Positions 57,385 through 64,000 of a stretch of 64,000 nucleotides of DNA are shown here, piece by piece. Below the pieces are notes generated by a model. The model had not been told where the DNA came from and searched no databases. It was given only the letters and a program-made list of their open reading frames with translations. The DNA comes from Noviherbaspirillum pedocola (lineage in GTDB: Bacteria > Pseudomonadota > Gammaproteobacteria > Burkholderiales > Burkholderiaceae_D). The position numbers and the translations under genes are program-made. Position 1 is the first letter of the stretch, and every line of letters begins with the position of its first letter. The stretch lies in NCBI RefSeq assembly GCF_016632335.1, contig NZ_JAEPBG010000001.1, positions 372,001 through 436,000 on the forward strand. Reading direction: 5' to 3'.

Positions 57385-58844
57385 GTTTCATCTCGTATGC
57401 GCAGAATTTTGAGGACGTCATGTTATGGCGTGCGCTGGGCCACATAAAAAATGGCTTTTACATCGATATCGGAGCACAGCATCCGGTCATCGACTCGGTC
57501 AGTAAGGCCTTCTATGAACATGGCTGGCGCGGCATCCATGTAGAACCTGTTCCAGAATTTGCCGATCTGCTGAGAAAAGACCGCCCAGATGAAATAGTGC
57601 TTCAGGTTGCGTTAGGCGACAATGAAGGAATCCTCGAGCTAAATGTGATTGCTGAAACTGGCCTGAGCACCGCGGTCAATGATTATGCGGAACGTCACAA
57701 GTCGGAACGCGGTTTCACGCCGGAAAAGTTGCATGTCCCTGTCCTTACCCTTAAAAGCGCGTTCAGCGCCTACTGTGGTAAAGAGATTCATTGGCTGAAG
57801 ATAGATGTGGAAGGACTGGAAGAGAAAGTTCTACGGGGGTGGGACTCTGAGCTACTGCGTCCTTGGGTCATGATAGTCGAAGCCACCATCCCCAATTCAA
57901 TCGAACTCAATTATTCGAGCTGGGATAGGATTTTGGTGGATGCAAATTACCAGTTCGTTTACTTTGACGGACTGAACCGTTTCTATGTAGCAAAAGAACA
58001 TGCTGAATTGGCGGATTCATTTTCATGCCCACCCAATGTGTTCGATCACTTCCAGCTAAGCGGCTTGTCGGGGGAACTATGCGATTTAGTGAAAAACCAG
58101 TATGAAAGCCGACTTATTGCCAAAGACGCGGAAATACGTTCCGGGAAAGACGAATTATACGCAATCGAAGCGCAACTGAGGGCATTGACCACACAACAAC
58201 ACTCACTGACGCAGAGCCTTGCCATGGCAGAACAGCACTTGCAAGAGAAGCAAACGCTGACGCAGAGCCTTGCCATAGCAGAGCAGCGCTTGCAAGAAAA
58301 GCAAGCCGAGAATGATGATTTGTTAGAACGCTCGCAATGGCTGGAAAACGAATGGAAGGCATCACAGGCTCAGATGCACCATCTTACTTTCGATTTACGC
58401 AGCCGCTCTGAGGAGCTTGATCAGTTGCTTGCCAGCTCCTCTTGGCGCGTGACAGCCCCACTCCGCCGACTTGCCACACTGGGCAAATCGGTTCCAGCCC
58501 TGCCGGGAAATTTGCTGCGCTCTACGGCTCGCGCTGTCATGCCAGTTGTCAGGCCGGTCGCGCTGATGGCCATACGGAAAGTACTTGCCAATCCTGCCAT
58601 GACCAAAAAGGCTCTAACGACGCTCAACAAGGTGCCGAGACTCAAGCAAAAGTTGCGACGATCCGCCGTTTATGCAGGTCTCATCAACGAACAAAGGGGG
58701 GAAATCTACACCGGCACGCACTCGATGATGCAAGAGTATGAAGGAGACCGGTCTTCCATTTCAATACCACATCAGCAAGATCTTTCGGCAAGAGCCAATC
58801 GCATACTTATCGATCTGCAAAAAGCCAATAAAGTGAGGCGCTAA
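57381..58844 (+). CDS. FkbM-family methyltransferase with C-terminal coiled coil (possible chain terminator/ruler)
   Basis: A 487-aa protein. Residues 1-~215 are an FkbM methyltransferase: SFISYAQNFEDVMLWRALGHIKNGFYIDIGAQHPVIDSVSKAFYEHGWRGIHVEP, then IHWLKIDVEGLEEKVLRGWD. Residues ~235-350 are heptad-like coiled coil that includes two tandem 17-residue units (LTQSLAMAEQHLQEKQT and a near copy). SSSWRVTAPLRRLATLG, a motif often seen after such coils in glycan-assembly proteins, follows. The last ~100 residues are basic and may bind membrane. The layout recalls E. coli WbdD, where a methylating domain plus coiled coil caps the O-antigen and measures its length, though the catalytic domain here is a different family. 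It lies directly after wzt with a 4-base overlap. Confidence 0.82.
   Translation: MSFISYAQNFEDVMLWRALGHIKNGFYIDIGAQHPVIDSVSKAFYEHGWRGIHVEPVPEFADLLRKDRPDEIVLQVALGDNEGILELNVIAETGLSTAVNDYAERHKSERGFTPEKLHVPVLTLKSAFSAYCGKEIHWLKIDVEGLEEKVLRGWDSELLRPWVMIVEATIPNSIELNYSSWDRILVDANYQFVYFDGLNRFYVAKEHAELADSFSCPPNVFDHFQLSGLSGELCDLVKNQYESRLIAKDAEIRSGKDELYAIEAQLRALTTQQHSLTQSLAMAEQHLQEKQTLTQSLAIAEQRLQEKQAENDDLLERSQWLENEWKASQAQMHHLTFDLRSRSEELDQLLASSSWRVTAPLRRLATLGKSVPALPGNLLRSTARAVMPVVRPVALMAIRKVLANPAMTKKALTTLNKVPRLKQKLRRSAVYAGLINEQRGEIYTGTHSMMQEYEGDRSSISIPHQQDLSARANRILIDLQKANKVRR
58206..58307 (+). repeat. Tandem 51-bp repeat inside the coiled-coil coding region
   Basis: Units 58206-58256 and 58257-58307 are direct tandem copies that differ at only a few positions. 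Each keeps frame and encodes 17 residues of coiled coil. Copy number change would alter coil length without a frameshift. Confidence 0.85.
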
Positions 58845-58846
58845 AA

Positions 58847-61800
58847 ATGCGGATTGTAATAGATATGCAGGGGGTTCAGGCAAGCAATCGTCAGCGCGGC
58901 ATTGGGCGTTACAGCTTGTCGCTGACAAAAGCGATTGTCGAGCAACGCGGCTCGCATGAGGTCATTCTCGCCTTGAATGGCTTATTTACTGAAACAATCG
59001 AGCCTATTCGCCTAGCATTCAAAGAGCTTCTGCCACCAGAAAACATCGTAATTTGGCAATGCCCTGGCCCAATAAACAGCTTGGACGATGCTAATACTTG
59101 GCGCCGTAAATCTGCAGAATTGTTACGAGAAGGCTTTGTCGCAAGTCTGCGCCCAGATGTGTTGCTCATTACCAGCCTATTCGAAGGACTCGTCGATGAC
59201 GCAGCGCTCAGTGTGCACACCTTGAGTCGCGCAATACCCACGGTCGCAATCCTGTATGACCTAATTCCACTGATTTGGCGTGACCGCTACCTCGACAATC
59301 CGCTGATGGAACGTTGGTACGAACGCATGCTCGGTCATTTACGCCGTGCCGACCTGCTGTTGGCAATTTCTGAATCATCCCGGCAGGAAGGCATACAATA
59401 CCTCGGGTGCAACGCCGACGAGTGCGTTAACATCTCCACCGCTGCCGACACGCAGTTCCGGCCTCTGCAGCTAGACGCTGCCGCTAAACGGGAATTGCGT
59501 AATCGCTACGGCCTTAGCAATGGTTTTCTGATGTACACCGGCGGTATCGACCTACGAAAGAATATTGAAGGCCTGATAACCGCCTATGCCTCAGTTCCAC
59601 TACACATTCGACAGCAACATCAGCTGGCAATTGTTTGCGCGGTACAGCCAAATGATCGGGCTGTGCTGGAAAAGCTAGCCAGTAAGGCCGGGCTAAAGAA
59701 GCATGAACTCGTCTTCACAGGCTTTATACCCGAGGCTGACCTACTTGCGTTGTACAACCTGTGCAAGGCATTTGTTTTTCCTTCGTGGCATGAAGGATTT
59801 GGGTTGCCTGCTCTTGAAGCCATGTCGTGCGGAAAAGCAGTTATCGCCTCAAACAAATCAAGCTTGCCCGAGGTGATTGGCTGGTCAGATGCACTGTTCG
59901 ATCCTTTCGACACCCGAGCCATTACAGACAAGATTGTCCAAGTGCTCACCGATGAGAACTTCCGAAAAGATTTAGAACGCCATGGGATCGAACAGGCCAA
60001 GCAATTTTCCTGGCATAACAGTGCCCGCCTTGCCATTGACGCCATTGAGACGCTGATTCGAAAGAAGGCGCAAAATCAACTGTCACTCGTGACCGCGGCC
60101 CGCAGGCCAAGGCTCGCATATGTATCACCCCTGCCCCCCCAACGCAGCGGCATCAGCGACTACAGCTTGGAACTCCTGCCCGAGTTATCACGCTACTACG
60201 ATATTGATGTGATCGTCGAACAGGACAGTGTGTCAGACCCGTGGATTAGGGCCAACTGCGGAATCCATACGACGCAATGGCTGGAAAACCATGCGGATCG
60301 ATATGAGCGGGTGATCTATCACTTTGGAAATTCCGCATTTCACCAGCATATGTTCAGGTTGCTGGACCGTATTTCTGGAATCGTCGTTCTGCATGACTTT
60401 TTCTTGTCGGGCGTCGTGGCGCATATGGATGTGACTGACTACGCGCCCGGCTTCTGGGGACGTTCCTTATATGAAAGTCACGGCTATCCTGCCGTACAAC
60501 ATCGTTTCACTGCAGCCGATAGCGCAGATGTCGTCTGGCATTATCCTAGCAACATTGGAGTACTACGTGCGGCAATAGGGGTTATTGTACATTCCGAAGC
60601 GTCACGGACGCTTGCGCGCAAGTGGTACGGCCCGTCGAGTGCTTCAGACTGGTGCGTTATTCCGCATCTGCGAGTACCCCATTATGGTTTAGCTCGGTCA
60701 GAAACTCGGCATTCTCTCGGATTAACCGACCACGACTTCGTCGTATGCAGCTTCGGACTGCTTGGTCCCATGAAATTGAATAAGCGCCTGGTTGATGCAT
60801 GGCTTAGTTCAAAACTGGCCGAAGACCCGCGGTGCATTTTGGTATTCGTAGGCGCAAATCAGGATAACGATTACGGGAATGACCTCGTCAACACCATTCG
60901 TAAAAGCGGGAAAGGCGATCGCATCCGCATCACCGGCTGGACCGACTCGGAAACTTTTAAAAAGTACTTGGTAGCGGCCGACCTTGCTGTGCAGTTGCGA
61001 AGTCTGTCCCGCGGTGAAACATCCGGCGCCGTACTTGACTGCATGAATTACGCGTTGCCGACTATCGTCAATGCTAATGGCAGCATGGCAGACTTGTCAG
61101 AAGATGGCGTGTGGAAAATGCAAGATGAGTTCGAAAATGCTGAACTAATTACCGCGCTTGAAACCCTCTGGCAAAATCAATCATTTCGGGAAAAGCTGGG
61201 ACAACAGGCCAAAGACATTATTATCAATAAGCATAATCCACGACGTTGCGCAGCCCAGTATGTCGAGGCAATCGAAGCCGCTTATCGATATGCCGACCTC
61301 ACTACACCGGGAATCACACGCGCCATTGCGGAAATTGAGCCTAATCAGGTTGAAGACAATGATTGGATTGCTGCGGCAAGGGCGATCTCTCTATCTATTC
61401 CATGTAGAGTTACTGTACCGCAGATTTTAGTTGATATTTCAGAACTGGTGCACCGAGATGCGCGTAGTGGCATACAACGTGTGGTACGTAGTATTCTGCA
61501 TGAACTACTATCTTCCGAACATCTTGATTATCGAATCGAACCGGTCTACGCCACTACTGAACACGGTTATCGCTACGCTCGCAAATTCACCATGCAGTTC
61601 CTCGGATGTACGGACCAGCTTTTAGAAGATGATGTTATCGAGTTTCATAAAGGCGACATTTTCCTAGGCCTCGATTTGCAACCGCCTACCGTAATATCGC
61701 AGCGGGATTTTTATAGGCAACTGCGAAACTACGGTGTTAAAACGTCTTTTGTAGTCTATGATCTTCTGCCGATAAACTTACCTCACGCCTTTTTTCAAGG

Positions 61801-62563
61801 CGCGGATGTCCAACACCACCAATGGCTTTCTGTGGTTACGGAAAATGATAGTGCAATCTGCATTTCTCAGTCAGTAGCTGACGAGCTTAAGGCTTGGTAT
61901 ACGACCCATATTCAACCTGAAGGCCGAGCATGCGAAATCACTTGCTTTCACTTGGGCGCCGATATCGGTGCATCGCGCCCATCCTTCGGTTTGCCAAAAG
62001 AGGCAGATAAAGTCTTATCGGAATTAAACAGTCGACCAACGTTCCTAATGGTAGGGACAATTGAACCTCGTAAATGCCATCTCCAAGTCATTGAAGGGTT
62101 TGAACAACTGTGGAACAAAGGTATTGATGTCAACTTGGTTATCGTTGGAAAGCATGGCTGGATGATGGAAAAATTAGTTGAATACCTTAGCAAACACTCA
62201 GAACTGGGACGACGACTTTTTTGGCTTGAAGGGATCAGCGATGAATATCTGGAAAAAGTGTACGCAGTAAGTACTTGTTTGATTGCCGCGAGCGAAAACG
62301 AGGGATTTGGATTGCCGTTAATTGAAGCATCTCAGCACGGGCTATCTATCATCGCGCGCGATATTCCGGTATTTCAAGAGGTTGCTGGCAACCATGCATT
62401 TTACTTTTCCGGGTTTGCTCCTAAGGACATCGCCCACGCAGTCGATGACTGGCTAAGATTGAATGCAGAGGGTAAAGCGCCTCACTCTAGCAGGATGCCT
62501 TGGCTGACATGGGAACAAAGTGCTAATCAGTTAATGGACGCTTTGCTACGGAAACGTCACTAG
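58847..62563 (+). CDS. Three-domain glycosyltransferase (GT4 x3), WbdA/WbpX-like polymerase candidate
   Basis: A 1238-aa protein with three GT-B modules in a row. Module 1 (residues 1-~415) has DMQGVQASNRQRGIGRYSLSL, YTGGIDLRKNIEGLI and EGFGLPALEAMSCGKAVIAS. Module 2 (~425-835) has RLAYVSPLPPQRSGISDYSLELLPEL, VLHDFFLSG and SRGETSGAVLDCMNYALPTIV, a more divergent donor site. Module 3 (~870-1238) has ILVDISELVHRDARSGIQRVVRSIL, VGTIEPRKCHLQVI and EGFGLPLIEASQHGLSIIA. Multi-domain GTs of this kind (for example WbdA) make several linkages of a repeating unit. It starts 2 bases after the methyltransferase gene stop. It probably polymerises the rhamnan repeat in the cytoplasm; linkage types are unknown. 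Confidence 0.88.
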   Translation: MRIVIDMQGVQASNRQRGIGRYSLSLTKAIVEQRGSHEVILALNGLFTETIEPIRLAFKELLPPENIVIWQCPGPINSLDDANTWRRKSAELLREGFVASLRPDVLLITSLFEGLVDDAALSVHTLSRAIPTVAILYDLIPLIWRDRYLDNPLMERWYERMLGHLRRADLLLAISESSRQEGIQYLGCNADECVNISTAADTQFRPLQLDAAAKRELRNRYGLSNGFLMYTGGIDLRKNIEGLITAYASVPLHIRQQHQLAIVCAVQPNDRAVLEKLASKAGLKKHELVFTGFIPEADLLALYNLCKAFVFPSWHEGFGLPALEAMSCGKAVIASNKSSLPEVIGWSDALFDPFDTRAITDKIVQVLTDENFRKDLERHGIEQAKQFSWHNSARLAIDAIETLIRKKAQNQLSLVTAARRPRLAYVSPLPPQRSGISDYSLELLPELSRYYDIDVIVEQDSVSDPWIRANCGIHTTQWLENHADRYERVIYHFGNSAFHQHMFRLLDRISGIVVLHDFFLSGVVAHMDVTDYAPGFWGRSLYESHGYPAVQHRFTAADSADVVWHYPSNIGVLRAAIGVIVHSEASRTLARKWYGPSSASDWCVIPHLRVPHYGLARSETRHSLGLTDHDFVVCSFGLLGPMKLNKRLVDAWLSSKLAEDPRCILVFVGANQDNDYGNDLVNTIRKSGKGDRIRITGWTDSETFKKYLVAADLAVQLRSLSRGETSGAVLDCMNYALPTIVNANGSMADLSEDGVWKMQDEFENAELITALETLWQNQSFREKLGQQAKDIIINKHNPRRCAAQYVEAIEAAYRYADLTTPGITRAIAEIEPNQVEDNDWIAAARAISLSIPCRVTVPQILVDISELVHRDARSGIQRVVRSILHELLSSEHLDYRIEPVYATTEHGYRYARKFTMQFLGCTDQLLEDDVIEFHKGDIFLGLDLQPPTVISQRDFYRQLRNYGVKTSFVVYDLLPINLPHAFFQGADVQHHQWLSVVTENDSAICISQSVADELKAWYTTHIQPEGRACEITCFHLGADIGASRPSFGLPKEADKVLSELNSRPTFLMVGTIEPRKCHLQVIEGFEQLWNKGIDVNLVIVGKHGWMMEKLVEYLSKHSELGRRLFWLEGISDEYLEKVYAVSTCLIAASENEGFGLPLIEASQHGLSIIARDIPVFQEVAGNHAFYFSGFAPKDIAHAVDDWLRLNAEGKAPHSSRMPWLTWEQSANQLMDALLRKRH

Positions 62564-62685
62564 TTTTGCTCAGCTTAACAGAAATACAGAACAGAATTAC
62601 AAAGGCATGCTCTTAACAGCGTTGCTTGTCTAGCCTAGGTAGGTCCTACGCTTGCATGCCACTGTTTGAATTCCTAGACCTCTCC

Positions 62686-63813
62686 ATGCGCGTTCTTCAC
62701 TTCTACCGTACCTACTTTCCCGACACTGTTGGCGGCGTCGAACAAGTCATCAACCAACTAGCTCGAGGTACTACGGCCCTCGGCATTGAGACCGAGGTAC
62801 TGTCGCTGAGCAGTAAGCGCCACCAAGAGACGATCGAAATCGATGGCCACCTTGCCCATAGTGCCAAGCTGGATTTCCAGATCGCTTCTACCGGTTTTTC
62901 AATCTCTGCCTTTTCCCGCTTCTCTGAACTGGCCCGCAAGGTGGATGTAGTTCACTACCATTTCCCGTGGCCGTTCATGGACTTGGTCCATCTCGCAACA
63001 AGGGTACGCAAGCCATCGGTCGTCACCTACCATTCGGACATCATCCGGCAGAAGCACCTGTTCAAAATCTACAAGCCGCTGAAGCAGCGCTTTCTCGCCA
63101 GTGTCGACCGCATCGTTGCAACTTCACCAAATTACCTTGAAACCAGCCATGTGTTGAACCGTTACCGCGACAAGACCGCGGTGATCCCCATTGGCTTAGA
63201 CAAAGGATCCTATCCTGCGCCGCCGGACGAACTGATCCAGCAATGGCGGGCACGCGTTGGCGACCGTTTCTTCCTATTCGTCGGCATGATCCGTTATTAC
63301 AAGGGTTTGCACATTTTGCTCGATGCGGTGAGGGATACGACCTTTCCGGTAGTCATCGTCGGCTCGGGGCCGGTCGAAGATGAACTTAAAGCGCAGGCGC
63401 GTCAGCTTAGGCTGACCAACGTGCATTTCCTCGGCACGATCTCGGAAGCTGACAAGGTGGCCTTGCTCAAGCTTTGCTATGCGCTGGTGTTCCCATCTCA
63501 CCTTCGCTCTGAGGCGTTCGGCGTGTCACTGCTGGAAGGCGCAATGTATGGCAAACCTTTGATTTCAAGTGAGATCGGCACCGGAACGACCTATATAAAT
63601 ATCGATCGGCAAACTGGCATCGTGGTTCCGCCCAGCGACCCGTCCGCGTTGCGCGCGGCGATGAAGCAGCTGTGGGACGACCCACAACATGCGCAGGCAA
63701 TGGGCCAAAACGGCGAGGTACGGTATTGGGAATATTTCACTGCGCAGAAGATGGCGGAAAGTTATGCAACGCTATATGAAAAAGTGCGGGCGGAGAAGAA
63801 CTTGATTGAGTAA
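62686..63813 (+). CDS. wbpZ: Glycosyltransferase family 4 (WbpZ-like)
   Basis: A 375-aa GT4 enzyme. It opens MRVLHFYRTYFPDTVGGVEQVINQLARGT, typical of WbpZ and its relatives. SVVTYHSDIIRQKHLFKIYKPL, FFLFVGMIRYYKGLHILLDAV and HLRSEAFGVSLLEGAMYGKPLISSEIGTGTTYIN follow. WbpZ adds the first D-rhamnose to the primer sugar in A-band synthesis. ATG at 62686 matches that start; in-frame codons at 62626 and 62656 add a non-conserved lead. It follows the large GT after 122 bases. Composition here is a little richer in GC than the previous gene. Confidence 0.88.
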   Translation: MRVLHFYRTYFPDTVGGVEQVINQLARGTTALGIETEVLSLSSKRHQETIEIDGHLAHSAKLDFQIASTGFSISAFSRFSELARKVDVVHYHFPWPFMDLVHLATRVRKPSVVTYHSDIIRQKHLFKIYKPLKQRFLASVDRIVATSPNYLETSHVLNRYRDKTAVIPIGLDKGSYPAPPDELIQQWRARVGDRFFLFVGMIRYYKGLHILLDAVRDTTFPVVIVGSGPVEDELKAQARQLRLTNVHFLGTISEADKVALLKLCYALVFPSHLRSEAFGVSLLEGAMYGKPLISSEIGTGTTYINIDRQTGIVVPPSDPSALRAAMKQLWDDPQHAQAMGQNGEVRYWEYFTAQKMAESYATLYEKVRAEKNLIE

Positions 63814-64000
63814 AGGCACGGCCGAGGTCAACAGAAAAAATGGTAATGATTCCCAGCCGCCTCCACAAATCATTAAAAAACTTCCCAACAACCATAATGC
63901 CGAGATACACCACCCAGAATAAAAAGCAGCTCTAGATCGGAAAAAATAGAATACTTGTTATATGTCCAGACCATTTCCAAAATGGAAAATATTGATGACG
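63814..64000. other. Right-end stretch, no gene seen
   Basis: AT-rich sequence after the WbpZ-like gene, with no frame or hairpin that I can support. The next gene starts outside the window. Confidence 0.5.

Overview
The window is GC-rich chromosomal DNA of a Gram-negative bacterium. It carries lipid A/Kdo/heptose core genes, RND efflux, a Pcm-rhodanese-TolC group and two surface-glycan loci. This gene content suggests a betaproteobacterium of the Burkholderiales, most like Oxalobacteraceae; that is inference from gene content, since no rRNA or tRNA gene is present. Two stretches are visibly poorer in GC: the 3' end of an Rhs gene with its partner (about 8.9-10.8 kb), and the glycan region from about 43 kb onward. 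Both look horizontally exchanged.

Layout. 0-2.7 kb: the 3' end of a class A penicillin-binding protein, a VOC protein and an ankyrin-repeat protein. 3.0-8.8 kb: a tightly overlapped jetA-jetB-jetC (MksFEB/Wadjet-type SMC) operon with no jetD nuclease gene beside it. 9-14.7 kb: a secreted Rhs protein with an AT-rich variable tail and a translationally coupled small exported partner. 14.9-18.6 kb: recQ, uppP, a DUF1439 lipoprotein and a cysteine-cluster protein. 18.7-23.4 kb: an unknown 516-aa protein, a TetR regulator, pcm, rhodanese and a TolC-family channel. 23.5-26.9 kb: one very long hexapeptide-repeat (left-handed beta-helix) protein. 27-33.7 kb: an AcrR-like repressor divergent from a complete RND tripartite pump, with a perfect AcrR-type operator and a terminator after the last gene.

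33.8-38.8 kb is a leftward LPS-core operon: phosphomannomutase, waaC, Kdo hydroxylase, waaA and a small cysteine protein. 39.0-42.6 kb is a leftward cassette for the first sugar of an undecaprenyl-linked glycan (WbpM-type dehydratase, PglC/WbpL-like transferase, 4-ketosugar reductase). 42.6-46.4 kb is decayed DNA: a transposase remnant, a GT-C-like membrane gene with one in-frame stop, and a frameshifted IS5-type element inserted into the end of an older copy.

46.5-50.3 kb holds all four enzyme types of the mycobacterial decaprenyl-phosphoryl-D-arabinose route (UbiA-type phosphoribosyltransferase, PAP2-like phosphatase, DprE1, DprE2) plus a GtrA protein. The GtrA-DprE1-DprE2 order is the same as in Mycobacterium. 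The disabled GT-C gene lies directly downstream and may have been the transferase that used the arabinose donor.

50.6-63.8 kb is a rightward ABC-transporter-dependent O-polysaccharide operon resembling the Pseudomonas A-band D-rhamnan locus: manC, gmd, rmd, a GT4, wzm, wzt with a carbohydrate-binding tail, an FkbM methyltransferase fused to a coiled coil (possible chain-length ruler), a three-domain GT and a WbpZ-like GT.
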